Part shown: in pieces, positions 34,831 to 44,133 of the stretch
Position numbering within the stretch: position 1 is the first letter of the stretch
Layout of the letters: each line of letters starts with the position of its first letter
DNA from: Flavobacterium terrisoli
GTDB lineage: Bacteria; Bacteroidota; Bacteroidia; Flavobacteriales; Flavobacteriaceae
Length of the DNA: 64,000 nt
Assembly: GCF_030167905.1 (NCBI RefSeq)
Contig: NZ_JARGNA010000003.1
Location: 248,001-312,000, forward strand
Direction of reading: 5' to 3'
Notes under the pieces: model-generated
The model's database searches: none
Seen by the model: the letters and a program-made list of their open reading frames with translations, nothing else
Told to the model about the DNA's origin: nothing
Translations under genes and position numbers: made by a program

Positions 34831-35795
34831 TATACAATTCCTTCTTTTAAAATGTCATGTAAATGGATAACGCCTTTGTATTCGCCGTTATCAACCACTA
34901 CTAATTGCGTGATAGAGAAATCCTCCAAGATGTTCAATGCATCACTCACCATGTCGGTAGATTTAATCGTTTTCGGATTGACCGTCATAATGTCTTTGGC
35001 GACCAAACCTGAAATCGTATCAGTTTTGTTGAGCATTCTTCTAATATCACCATCGGTAATGATTCCGATTACTTTGTTGTCATCAACCACGGCCGTAACA
35101 CCCAAACGTTTTTCGGAGATTTCTACAATAACCGTTTTGATATTGGAATTAGGTGCGACAATCGGTTTATGTGTAGTATCGAGCATATCGCCCACACGAA
35201 GTAACAGTTTTTTACCCAAAGCACCACCGGGATGGTATTTGGCAAAGTCTTCGGCTGTGAAGTTTCTCATTTCCATAAGGCAAACCGCCAAAGCATCTCC
35301 CATAACCAATTGGGCTGTTGTGCTGTTCGTTGGTGCCAGATTAATTGGGCAGGCTTCACTTTCTACATAGGTATTCAAAACATAATCAGCTTCTTTGCCC
35401 AAAAATGAGGTTGTATTTCCGGTTATGGCTACCAATTTGTTGCCAAAACGTTTCAATAACGGCACCAATACTTTTATCTCAGGGCTGTTACCACTTTTGG
35501 AAATACAAATCACCACATCACCGGGTTGTACCATGCCCAAATCACCATGAATGGCTTCTGAAGCGTGAAGGAATAATGATGGTGTTCCGGTGGAATTTAA
35601 AGTAGCCACAATTTTTTGCGCGATGATGGCACTTTTGCCAATTCCGGTGACTACTAACCTCCCGGTTCCGTTGTATATGATTTCAACTGTTTTTACAAAA
35701 TCGTCATTTACAAAATCTACCAGCTTTGCAATGGCTTCACTTTCTGATAATATTGTCTTTTTGGCAGAGGCTAAAATGGTTTCTTTAGGTATCAA
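34830..35795 (-). CDS. kdsD: D-arabinose-5-phosphate isomerase (KpsF/GutQ family)
   Basis: This 321-residue enzyme converts ribulose-5-phosphate to arabinose-5-phosphate, the first step to KDO. It has an N-terminal SIS domain with TGIGKSAIIAQK, HASEAIHGDLGMV and ISKSGNSPEI (about 48-110). Two C-terminal CBS domains (about 205-320) contain GVTAVVDDNKVIGIITDGDIRR-like and ITQLVVVDNGEYKGVIHL-like repeats. The start codon is TTG at 35795; no better ATG is nearby. It leads an operon kdsD-tatC-AhpD-like on the minus strand, divergent from recQ across 86 bases. Confidence 0.92.
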   Translation of the reverse strand: MIPKETILASAKKTILSESEAIAKLVDFVNDDFVKTVEIIYNGTGRLVVTGIGKSAIIAQKIVATLNSTGTPSLFLHASEAIHGDLGMVQPGDVVICISKSGNSPEIKVLVPLLKRFGNKLVAITGNTTSFLGKEADYVLNTYVESEACPINLAPTNSTTAQLVMGDALAVCLMEMRNFTAEDFAKYHPGGALGKKLLLRVGDMLDTTHKPIVAPNSNIKTVIVEISEKRLGVTAVVDDNKVIGIITDGDIRRMLNKTDTISGLVAKDIMTVNPKTIKSTDMVSDALNILEDFSITQLVVVDNGEYKGVIHLHDILKEGIV

Positions 35796-35881
35796 AATTG
35801 AAATAATATAAAATTTGTATGTATAAAAGAAAGTCGTATCTTTATGTTTGCAAATTTATGTAAAAATACCATTAACACAGA

Positions 35882-38077
35882 ATGAATTTAAACGAAATTG
35901 ACATCCACAAGGAATTAAAAAAGTATTTTGGTTTCAGCCAATTTAAAGGTCTACAGGAACAAGTCATAAAAAGTATTATCACTAAACATAATACATTCGT
36001 TATAATGCCGACAGGTGGTGGAAAATCACTTTGTTACCAATTACCCGCATTAATACAAGAAGGAACAGCAATAGTGGTTTCACCATTGATTGCCTTAATG
36101 AAAAATCAGGTCGATGCCATCAGGAGTTTGTCTTCTGAAAACGGGATTGCCCATGTACTCAACTCGTCATTGACCAAAACTGAAATCACTCAGGTTAAAA
36201 AAGATATTACGTCAGGAATCACGAAGCTGCTTTATGTCGCTCCGGAATCTTTGACCAAAGAGGAATATGTGGAATTTCTGCAAAGCGTGCCGATATCATT
36301 CGTAGCGATTGATGAAGCACACTGTATTTCGGAATGGGGACATGATTTCAGACCCGAATACCGAAATCTGAGGCACATTATCAAGCAGTTGGGCGACGTA
36401 CCTGTAATCGGTTTAACCGCTACGGCTACGCCAAAAGTTCAGGAAGATATCCTGAAGAATTTGGATATGTCTGATGCGACCACATTTAAGGCATCGTTTA
36501 ACCGTCCAAATTTATTTTACGAAGTACGCACCAAAACCAAAAATATCGAAGCGGATATCATTCGCTTTATCAAACAACACAAAGGCAAATCGGGAATCAT
36601 TTATTGCCTGAGCCGAAAGAAGGTGGAAGAAATCGCCGAAGTGCTTCAGGTAAACGGAATTAGTGCGGTTCCATACCACGCCGGATTGGACGCCAAAACC
36701 AGAGCCAAACACCAGGACATGTTCCTGATGGAAGATGTGGAAGTGGTTGTGGCAACGATTGCTTTCGGAATGGGAATCGACAAACCGGATGTTCGTTTTG
36801 TGATCCATCACGATATCCCAAAATCACTGGAAAGTTATTATCAGGAAACCGGACGTGCCGGTCGCGATGGAGGAGAAGGCCATTGTTTGGCGTACTACTC
36901 CTATAAAGATGTGGAAAAATTGGAAAAATTTATGTCGGGCAAACCGGTGGCCGAACAGGAAATTGGTTTTGCATTGCTTCAGGAAGTCGTGGCGTATGCC
37001 GAAACTTCGATGTCGAGACGTAAATTCCTGTTGCATTATTTCGGTGAAGAATTTGACAGCGAAACCGGAGAAGGTGCCGATATGGATGACAATGTTCGCA
37101 ACCCAAAAAGCAAAGTCGAAGCCAAAGACGAAGTTAAAATGTTATTGGAAGTCGTTCGCGATACCAAACATTTATACAAATCAAAAGAAATTGTATTTAC
37201 GCTCATCGGAAGGGTAAATGCCACTATAAAAGCACACCGAACGGATGCCCAAACCTTTTTTGGTTGCGGTTCGGCCTTTGATGAACGCTACTGGATGGCG
37301 TTGATCCGCCAGGTTTTAGTCGATGGACTGCTCAATAAAGACATTGAAACCTACGGGATTTTAAAAGTTTCCGACCGAGGCCATGAGTTTATCAAGAATC
37401 CGATTTCATTCATGATGTCGGAAGACCATGAATACAGCGAAAGTGAAGACGAAGCCATTGTAACGGCAGCAAAATCGAGTGGAACAGCCGATGAAGCCTT
37501 AATGGGAATGTTGCGTGAGTTGCGTAAAAAAGTAGCGAAAAAATTAGGCGTGCCACCATTTGTGGTGTTCCAGGATCCGTCATTGGAAGACATGGCGTTA
37601 AAATACCCGATTACGATTGATGAATTGAGTAATGTTCATGGCGTTGGAGAAGGTAAGGCCAAAAAGTACGGCAATGAATTTGTCGAACTGATTGAAAGAT
37701 ATGTTGAGGACAATGACATCATTCGTCCGGATGATTTGGTGGTAAAATCTACCGGTGCCAATTCGTCCAATAAATTATACATCATCCAAAACATCGACCG
37801 AAAACTATCGCTTGAAGACATTGCCAAAGCGAAAGGAATGAATATGGACACGCTCTTGAAAGAAATGGAGCAAATCGTATATTCGGGAACCAAGCTCAAT
37901 ATCGACTATTGGATTAACGAAATTTTAGACGAAGACCAACAGGAAGAGATCCACGATTATTTTATGGATTCTGAATCGGATAAAATCGAAGAAGCGCTTA
38001 AGGAATTTGATGGTGATTATGATATTGAAGAGCTGCGCCTGATGCGAATCAAATTTATCAGCGAAGTGGCGAACTAG
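35882..38077 (+). CDS. recQ: ATP-dependent DNA helicase RecQ (zinc cysteines absent)
   Basis: This 731-residue superfamily 2 helicase has motif I MPTGGGKSLCYQLPAL (about 43-58), the DEAH-type box AIDEAHCISEWGHDFRPEY (about 141-159), GLTATATP, and motif VI YYQETGRAGRDG (about 319-330). The RQC winged helix and an HRDC domain (about 540-605) follow, then a tail of about 120 residues seen in Bacteroidota homologues. The usual zinc ligands of the RecQ-Ct are missing: SRRKFLLHYFGEEFDSETGE runs into GADMDDNVRNP where a CGNCDxC cluster would be. A TATGTTTG box at 35843-35850 may be its -7 element. It resolves recombination and replication intermediates. Confidence 0.92.
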   Translation: MNLNEIDIHKELKKYFGFSQFKGLQEQVIKSIITKHNTFVIMPTGGGKSLCYQLPALIQEGTAIVVSPLIALMKNQVDAIRSLSSENGIAHVLNSSLTKTEITQVKKDITSGITKLLYVAPESLTKEEYVEFLQSVPISFVAIDEAHCISEWGHDFRPEYRNLRHIIKQLGDVPVIGLTATATPKVQEDILKNLDMSDATTFKASFNRPNLFYEVRTKTKNIEADIIRFIKQHKGKSGIIYCLSRKKVEEIAEVLQVNGISAVPYHAGLDAKTRAKHQDMFLMEDVEVVVATIAFGMGIDKPDVRFVIHHDIPKSLESYYQETGRAGRDGGEGHCLAYYSYKDVEKLEKFMSGKPVAEQEIGFALLQEVVAYAETSMSRRKFLLHYFGEEFDSETGEGADMDDNVRNPKSKVEAKDEVKMLLEVVRDTKHLYKSKEIVFTLIGRVNATIKAHRTDAQTFFGCGSAFDERYWMALIRQVLVDGLLNKDIETYGILKVSDRGHEFIKNPISFMMSEDHEYSESEDEAIVTAAKSSGTADEALMGMLRELRKKVAKKLGVPPFVVFQDPSLEDMALKYPITIDELSNVHGVGEGKAKKYGNEFVELIERYVEDNDIIRPDDLVVKSTGANSSNKLYIIQNIDRKLSLEDIAKAKGMNMDTLLKEMEQIVYSGTKLNIDYWINEILDEDQQEEIHDYFMDSESDKIEEALKEFDGDYDIEELRLMRIKFISEVAN

Positions 38078-38122
38078 AGTTTACAGTCGCAGTCACAGTT
38101 TTAAGGACTATAGAAGAAATAA

Positions 38123-38153
38123 AAAAACGGCTACCCATAAAGTAGCCGTTTTT
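38123..38153. terminator. Bidirectional intrinsic terminator between recQ and the T9SS cargo gene
   Basis: AAAAACGGCTAC (38123-38134) and GTAGCCGTTTTT (38142-38153) form a 12-bp perfect stem around a 7-base loop, with A/T runs on both outer sides. It serves the two convergent genes ending at 38077 and 38174. Confidence 0.88.
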
Positions 38154-38173
38154 AGTTGTGTGAAGTTTAGTGT

Positions 38174-41100
38174 TTATCTTTTTATCACCTGAAGTGTTTT
38201 TGCTTTTCCTTCTTGCGTTACCGTTACGTTATAAATCCCGGAAGGATATCCGTTCCCGATTTCCACATTTGAAATGTCATTGAAGCTAACCGCTCTGTGT
38301 TCGATTAATCTTCCAACCATATCATAAACATTGACAACAACATCTGATGGGTTATTCGTTTGAATGTCTAATTTAAAGGTTTGTGAATAAGGATTTGGAT
38401 AAGCAACCACTCTGTTTAATAACTGAGCAGAAGGATTTCCTAAATCACATTCTTCAGGGGTTTGTACCGTAGCTGTAACCGCAACCCTTGCTGAAGAACA
38501 TACTTCAGTAATATCCCAATTGAAGAAGTAGTAATAACTGTAAACATCAATACTGCCATTGTTTATACCGCCGGTAATAGTCACAGCGCCATTGGTAACC
38601 GGGAATGGATTTGGCCATACACTTACATAAGCCAATGCATTGTCATAAGAACCACCGTCCGTAATTTCAAGCGAATAATTATCACCTGCTGGTAATTGAT
38701 AGCCAAGCGTTACAGTTTGAGCAGTAGTGGTAGGAGACCAACTTGAGAAAGTGTTTGGTGTAAAAACAACTTCAGAAGTACCTGGTACCTGAACACCATT
38801 TTGGAATACTTTAACCGTAATTGGCATTGGTCCTGTTCCTCCAGGATTTTGTTGTGGATAAACCTTAACAGAATTTAAAATGGTCGCATTGGACAAGTTA
38901 AAAGCTACACCTTTGTTCAAACCTCCATTTCCATATCCGTCTTCGGTATAGGTAAAGCCTGCTGTACCGTTAGTGGTAGATTCTGTTCCTGCATAGAAAG
39001 TTGTTGTTGAAGCAAGCACAGGAGTTGTAAATGAATTTCCTGTTGCCAAAGCAGCACCACCGGTTTGTGAAGCATACCACTTAACATCACCAGCTGATGA
39101 CGTCGCTAACAAAATCGCAGTGTCAGTTGGCAAACAAATAGTAGCCGGAGTAGTAGTAAGTATAGTATTGTTTAAGGTGATTTGAATCGGTGTTGAAGGA
39201 ACTGTTGTTGAGCTAAAATAGCAAGTTACGTTACAACGATAGTAAGTATTTGTCAAAGGCGTAGCTGAACAACTAGTTGCTGTAGCGGCCGGGATGTCGG
39301 TGTAATCTATGCCGTTTGTAGAACTTTGCCATTGGTAACCGATTCCTTCACCTACGACAATGTTTTCCAAGCTCAAGTCAACTGATTTTCCGTTACAAAC
39401 ATTAGTTTCAGAAGCTATTGTACTTCCCGGATTTACTGCTGTACATTCTGCCTGTCTGGCAGTAGAAAAATAACCTTCAAAACCTGAAAACGGCAATGGA
39501 TCTGTAGTTGAGGTTAAGGTGGATAATCCTCCTAAAGTTTCATAGGTAGCCGTTATTCCAAAATCATTGTCATAAACTCCTGAAGCTGACGGTGCCTGAA
39601 CAATAATGCTGGTTTCGATTGCAGTTGGATCAGCCAGTCTGATATTGAAATCAGTAACGGTTCCGGCAGTTTTTGAAACTTCCCATCTGTTTTGACTTAA
39701 ATGGGCAATGTTAGTAGATTCTGTTCCGGTATTGGTATCAAAAGCCTCTACTTTTATATTGGCTCCCGGACTTTCAAATCCTCCGTCAGGAGTTGTTACG
39801 CCAACCCAAATTGGCGCGTAAAATGATTTCCCTACAGGGAAAAAGAATTTTTCATAAAGTCCCGAACCATCATTCAGCGCAGTGGCATTTTGACCACCAC
39901 TGATGTCTTTGGCAAACGGACCGTCGATATAACAATTGGCTCCGAAATTTCCTGAAAGATAAGCTGTGTACGCCAATGAAGGTGTTCCTACTTTCAGTAC
40001 ACTCGTAGCTGAAGTGTGAATGATTCCATTTTCCATGATTAATCCGTTAACCACATTGAAAGGTATCATAAATGTTACGCCGGCATTACTTTCGTTATTA
40101 ACCTTTAACTGGGTAACTGAACCTGTATTGAACTCAGTATTAAGGATAACATCGGCCTGTGCGTTAAAAGTTCCTGTTCCGGAGATGGTTTGCGGTAAAG
40201 ATGTAGCCACAAAACTGCCATCAAGATAATTACCCAGCGCCATATTTGTTAGGTTCATGGCTCCATTATTTACAATATTTCCTCCAAAGTAAGTATCAAG
40301 ATTTATTCCTTTTAATTTTCCTTGTACAAGCGTAAAGTCATTTTGTACATTCATGACAACATTATAGTTATAATTGTTAGGATCTAAATTAACGAATCTG
40401 TCTGTTGCATCCGGCGCATTGACAATCAGGTTACCTAAGGAAATTGCACCATCAAGAACCCTGAAATTACAATTAAAACCATTCGTGGTTACAGCGCTTT
40501 TCTCCGTTGAAACTCCGTCACCCATTTGTAACGTATGATTAACACTCGCTGTATAATGATTGTTTGATTCATAGGTAAATGTTGAAGGAGATTTGTTTAC
40601 CGTATGAAATGATATGCTTAACGGTAAGCTTAATCCTGTTACAGGCAAACTTGGATTGGTATTGATTGAACCATCCATGTTTACACCAGCGACTACCGTT
40701 CCAGCCGGAATACCGTTACCAACAATAACCTGTCCAATTTCAATACCGTCCACAGCATCTACAAAGATATTTGTCGGGAACCAGCAGAACCAACCTATAC
40801 AGGCTTCAATAGAAGTTATGGTATGCGCTGTTGCTGGAGTTGTACTTGTTACCGCCGGGTCCACAATCGTAATTTTACCTGCGGTTAGGTTTAAGGATGA
40901 TTCTCCTATTTTGAATAAGGTTTGGTCTGTACTGGTAGCAGCATCACCGTTATGGTTACCGTCTACAATGATATCTCCGCCGATTTGATTGAATGTACTT
41001 CCATCGGCATGTAAAACATTACCATTAACAATAAGTGAACCTCCGTTGATGGTATAAGTTCCTCTGTTGGAAAAAGCCGCATTGTTATTGGTACAACCAA

Positions 41101-42580
41101 CGGTTAAACTTGATGATTCACTAACTAAAGTGGCACCGAAAGCAATGTTTACACCTGCTGCAGAACTAACCGAGTTAACGGTTATGGTATGTCCCGGAAG
41201 AATAGTTACCGTATCTCCACAAGCCGGAATACTATTAGTGCTCCAAGTTGCTGCGTCATTCCAATTACCCGATTGAACAGAAGTTATCGGAGTGTCTAAA
41301 GCAGCATTATAACCTACCTGAAAAACATTGTCTAAATCAGTATCGGCAAGACCAATTCTTGAGGCAAATGGCGTAATGGTTCCCGATTGATGTGTACCAA
41401 CAACTGTTCCGTCAGCCTTCACAATTCTGGAATTGCCATTCATGATTAAATAAGCTTCCTCAGCAGAAAAAGCGATTGAATGATTTCCCATCGGAAATGT
41501 ATAATTAGCATCTTTGGCAATAACCCATGCACCTTCGTAAATATCAGTTACCGTATAACCGCCATCAACAACTGAAAATCCGGAAGAAACTCCCGGAGCA
41601 TCATAATAGGCTACAGAAAGTTCGCCAGCTGTTCCCGAACCTGAGTTGTCTGTAGGTCTTGAAATAAAAGCCGATCTGCTTTTACCGTTGACACTGATAA
41701 AAGGAAAGACAGTTCGGTCACTATTGTAATCTATGCCTGAAGGGATAGATGTAAGGTTATCATAGTTACTATACCATCTTCCGATAGTTCCGCTAAGGAA
41801 TCCATTTCCTGCCATACAAACAGTATTGGCAGTACCATAATTTCCAATGGTCATTTTATTGGTGCCTAACTCAACACGGGCATTTGTAAGTGTAATTGCA
41901 CTCTTAATTTTGATGTTGTTAAATCCCCATACCACATTTGGCGTGGCTATAGCGGTATTATTAATAATCAATTGATTAATCACCGCTCCGTTGTTGGTAT
42001 TGTCTGTTGTATAAAAAGTGCCTCCAAATGTTCCCAAACCACTCACGGTTTGAACAGTTGTTCCAATCATATTCAGAACGCCCTGAGGCTCATAACTCGA
42101 ACCTTCGGATAAATCAATTCTACCGTTATTGGTGATGTTACCGGCAACAGTAAGTTGAATTCCTTTATTATAACTGCCCCAAGGTGCAGAATAAAGATAA
42201 ATTCCTTTGAATAATCCACCGTTGGCAACGGTCAGATTTCCGTTTACGATAAATTCCCATGAAGCTTCGCTACTGTCTAATTCTCCGTTGATGGTTACAT
42301 TATTGGCGGTAAACCAATCATTAAGCAAAACAGTGTTTCCTGAACTAATCACGACATGGTCAATTGAAGTTGGCGCAGTTGCTGTACCCCAAGTTGCCGG
42401 ATCGTTATAATTACCCGATTGTACCGAAGTAAATGTGGTTTGTGATTGCATGCTCATTGCAATGAGCAAAAACATGATAATCGATAAAATCCTTTTTACA
42501 AAAGGAGCTTTTTCTTTAGGTGTTTTTAATCCATCATTGCTGAGATGCGAGAGGGATTTTAAAAAGTAATCTGAAGTCAT
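38174..42580 (-). CDS. Large T9SS type A sorting domain-containing surface protein
   Basis: This 1468-residue secreted protein has an unusually long N-terminal region (about 30 residues) before the hydrophobic signal core ILSIIMFLLIAMSM; cleavage is likely near residue 47. Two similar G8-like openings occur: TSVQSGNYNDPATWG (about 51-64) and TSVQSGNWNDAATWS (about 432-446), each followed by a V/I-rich beta-helix-like stretch. A region near 1047-1130 is Ig-like with several cysteines. The last 80 residues are the T9SS sorting domain (VVAYPNPYSQTFKLDI, then DMVGRLIE, and PSGIYNVTVTQEG), which targets the protein across the outer membrane with anchoring. No catalytic domain is recognised, so an adhesin or surface-layer role is likely. 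A hairpin TTGGTTT/AAACCAA at 42590-42610 and a TAGATTTG -7 box (42615-42608) precede the gene. Confidence 0.88.
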   Translation of the reverse strand: MTSDYFLKSLSHLSNDGLKTPKEKAPFVKRILSIIMFLLIAMSMQSQTTFTSVQSGNYNDPATWGTATAPTSIDHVVISSGNTVLLNDWFTANNVTINGELDSSEASWEFIVNGNLTVANGGLFKGIYLYSAPWGSYNKGIQLTVAGNITNNGRIDLSEGSSYEPQGVLNMIGTTVQTVSGLGTFGGTFYTTDNTNNGAVINQLIINNTAIATPNVVWGFNNIKIKSAITLTNARVELGTNKMTIGNYGTANTVCMAGNGFLSGTIGRWYSNYDNLTSIPSGIDYNSDRTVFPFISVNGKSRSAFISRPTDNSGSGTAGELSVAYYDAPGVSSGFSVVDGGYTVTDIYEGAWVIAKDANYTFPMGNHSIAFSAEEAYLIMNGNSRIVKADGTVVGTHQSGTITPFASRIGLADTDLDNVFQVGYNAALDTPITSVQSGNWNDAATWSTNSIPACGDTVTILPGHTITVNSVSSAAGVNIAFGATLVSESSSLTVGCTNNNAAFSNRGTYTINGGSLIVNGNVLHADGSTFNQIGGDIIVDGNHNGDAATSTDQTLFKIGESSLNLTAGKITIVDPAVTSTTPATAHTITSIEACIGWFCWFPTNIFVDAVDGIEIGQVIVGNGIPAGTVVAGVNMDGSINTNPSLPVTGLSLPLSISFHTVNKSPSTFTYESNNHYTASVNHTLQMGDGVSTEKSAVTTNGFNCNFRVLDGAISLGNLIVNAPDATDRFVNLDPNNYNYNVVMNVQNDFTLVQGKLKGINLDTYFGGNIVNNGAMNLTNMALGNYLDGSFVATSLPQTISGTGTFNAQADVILNTEFNTGSVTQLKVNNESNAGVTFMIPFNVVNGLIMENGIIHTSATSVLKVGTPSLAYTAYLSGNFGANCYIDGPFAKDISGGQNATALNDGSGLYEKFFFPVGKSFYAPIWVGVTTPDGGFESPGANIKVEAFDTNTGTESTNIAHLSQNRWEVSKTAGTVTDFNIRLADPTAIETSIIVQAPSASGVYDNDFGITATYETLGGLSTLTSTTDPLPFSGFEGYFSTARQAECTAVNPGSTIASETNVCNGKSVDLSLENIVVGEGIGYQWQSSTNGIDYTDIPAATATSCSATPLTNTYYRCNVTCYFSSTTVPSTPIQITLNNTILTTTPATICLPTDTAILLATSSAGDVKWYASQTGGAALATGNSFTTPVLASTTTFYAGTESTTNGTAGFTYTEDGYGNGGLNKGVAFNLSNATILNSVKVYPQQNPGGTGPMPITVKVFQNGVQVPGTSEVVFTPNTFSSWSPTTTAQTVTLGYQLPAGDNYSLEITDGGSYDNALAYVSVWPNPFPVTNGAVTITGGINNGSIDVYSYYYFFNWDITEVCSSARVAVTATVQTPEECDLGNPSAQLLNRVVAYPNPYSQTFKLDIQTNNPSDVVVNVYDMVGRLIEHRAVSFNDISNVEIGNGYPSGIYNVTVTQEGKAKTLQVIKR

Positions 42581-42589
42581 AAAATAGGG

Positions 42590-42610
42590 TTGGTTTAATT
42601 AACAAACCAA
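42590..42610. promoter_or_regulatory. Inverted repeat adjoining the -7 box of the T9SS cargo gene
   Basis: Arms TTGGTTT (42590-42596) and AAACCAA (42604-42610) flank a 7-base AT-rich centre, and overlap TAGATTTG read on the minus strand (42615-42608). It sits 10-30 bases before the start at 42580, so it may be an operator or a leader hairpin. The remaining part of this 164-base gap has only short palindromes (42680-42689; 42695-42711) and no gene. Confidence 0.35.
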
Positions 42611-42744
42611 ATCTAAATACTTATAACCTTTTTATTTTAGGGTACACTATCAAAATGACTGAATTTAGATAGCTAAAATAGACGCGTCTTCCTTTTAAAC
42701 GGGGCGTTTAATCGTGCTTAGTCTTTGGAATTAAGGTGAATAGG

Positions 42745-42981
42745 CTAAATATATAATTCACCACGGTGTGGCTTAAGACTATCACGGATTTGTATCATAT
42801 TTTCATCGGTTACGACCATAAAGGCAATGGCATGCATTTCATTTTTGATTTCAAAACCGGTAATGTTTATCGGAAGTTTCTCAATTGCGATGTATTCCTT
42901 TAAATGAATTTCATGATGTTCCGCTGTTTTGGCTGCAGCCGGTCCGCGAAAATCCCAAATAAGTTTTATTTGTCTTGACAT
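42745..42981 (-). CDS. Small conserved hypothetical protein
   Basis: I do not recognise a named family for this protein of about 78 residues. It begins MSRQIKLIWDFRG, followed by AAKTAEHHEIHLKEY and a second half with INITGFEIKN, HAIAFMVV and DSLKPHRGELYI. The pattern suggests a small alpha/beta fold; there is no signal peptide or membrane helix. I choose the ATG at 42981 because the upstream extension to 43002 adds 7 residues that fall in the promoter region. A TACCTTTG -7-like box on this strand is at 43007-43000. It is divergent from the DUF2891 gene. Confidence 0.6.
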   Translation of the reverse strand: MSRQIKLIWDFRGPAAAKTAEHHEIHLKEYIAIEKLPINITGFEIKNEMHAIAFMVVTDENMIQIRDSLKPHRGELYI

Positions 42982-42995
42982 AACATTGAAATAGT

Positions 42996-43024
42996 TTGGC
43001 AAAGGTAACTTTTTGCTACATTTG
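42996..43024 (+). promoter_or_regulatory. Bacteroidota-type promoter for the DUF2891 gene
   Basis: TTG (42996-42998), an 18-base spacer and TACATTTG (43017-43024) fit the consensus TTG-N17-23-TAnnTTTG. The ATG of the downstream gene is at 43039, so the leader would be very short. The opposite strand carries TACCTTTG inside the same spacer, so two divergent promoters may overlap. Confidence 0.6.
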
Positions 43025-43038
43025 AAAAACCCTTTTTT

Positions 43039-44091
43039 ATGCGATACCTAAATTATTTATTGTTGTTGTGTTGTTGTAGTGCTTTGGCGCAGGAACTGAC
43101 TTTGCAGCAAGCCAATCATTTGGCCAGTTTACCAATGAAATGCCTGCAACAGGAATACCCGAATAAATTAGGGCAAATGCTTGTTGACAGCACTGAAATA
43201 AAATCGCCTAAAGCTTTACATCCAACATTTTATGGTTGCTTTGATTGGCATTCTTCGGTTCACGGACATTGGAGTTTGGTGTATTTGCTGAAAAGATTTC
43301 CAAATTTGTCCAACCGCGAATTGATCATCCAAAAACTGAAAACCAATTTGTCCAAAGAAAATGTCCAAGCCGAAATTGATTACTTGAATAAGAAACATGA
43401 GAAATCTTTTGAACGTACTTATGGCTGGAATTGGTTGCTCAAATTGCAACTCGAACTCGAAACTTACAACGAACTTTTCGCAGCTGAGTTGGCCCAAAAC
43501 CTAAAACCGCTTTCCAATATTATCATCGAACGCTATACCGAATTTTTGCCCAAATTACTGTATCCGGTTAGGGTTGGAACCCATACCAACACTGCTTTCG
43601 GATTGACATTTGCATGGGATTATGCGGTGCATTCTAAAAACCTGGACTTTCAAAAAAGCATCAAAGACAATGCGGTTCGACTGTTTCAAAAAGATGAAAA
43701 CTGCCCGTTTAACTGGGAACCAAGTGGTACTGATTTCCTTTCGCCTTGTTTGGAAGAAATGGCTTTGATGCAACGCGTTTTGACAAAGGAAGATTTTTTG
43801 GTTTGGCTCAAAAAGTTCGCGCCTCAATTGTTTAAAAGGAAATTTACCTGGGAAGTGGCCCGTGTTTCCGACCGAACTGATGGGCATTTGGTACACCTGG
43901 ACGGATTGAATTTCAGCAGAGCCTGGAATCTTTATGCGTTGATTCATCAGTATCCAAAGGAATTTTCGCATCTCAAATCTTTAGCCGATTATCACCTGAA
44001 CTTTTCCCTGCCATCTATTGTTGACGGCAATTATGAAGGCGAACATTGGTTGGCTTCTTTTGCTTTGCGTGCTTTTGAAGCCAAAAAATAA
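43039..44091 (+). CDS. DUF2891 family secreted protein
   Basis: This 350-residue protein has a signal peptide (YLLLLCCCSALAQ, cleavage about 18) and the DUF2891 layout: HPTFYGCFDWHSSVHGHWSL (about 55-74), then GWNWLLKLQLEL, RVGTHTNTAFGL and DRTDGHLVHLDGLNFSRAWN (about 275-294). Conserved Trp, His and Asp residues on an all-alpha, probably (alpha/alpha)-barrel fold suggest a glycan-acting or sugar-binding enzyme, but no activity is established for the family. It has its own promoter and stands alone; the next gene begins 42 bases later. Confidence 0.85.
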   Translation: MRYLNYLLLLCCCSALAQELTLQQANHLASLPMKCLQQEYPNKLGQMLVDSTEIKSPKALHPTFYGCFDWHSSVHGHWSLVYLLKRFPNLSNRELIIQKLKTNLSKENVQAEIDYLNKKHEKSFERTYGWNWLLKLQLELETYNELFAAELAQNLKPLSNIIIERYTEFLPKLLYPVRVGTHTNTAFGLTFAWDYAVHSKNLDFQKSIKDNAVRLFQKDENCPFNWEPSGTDFLSPCLEEMALMQRVLTKEDFLVWLKKFAPQLFKRKFTWEVARVSDRTDGHLVHLDGLNFSRAWNLYALIHQYPKEFSHLKSLADYHLNFSLPSIVDGNYEGEHWLASFALRAFEAKK

Positions 44092-44133
44092 CTTCAATTC
44101 CTTACTTTTGCCACTTGAAGTAAAAAATAAATC

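Noticed and set aside
34852..35370. 172-codon open frame on the + strand opposite kdsD
   Set aside because: It mirrors the codon pattern of kdsD and shows no recognisable domain.
42680..42711. Short palindromes AGACGCGTCT and TTAAACG/CGTTTAA in the gap after the T9SS gene
   Set aside because: They are short, have no T-run or promoter association, and may be chance.
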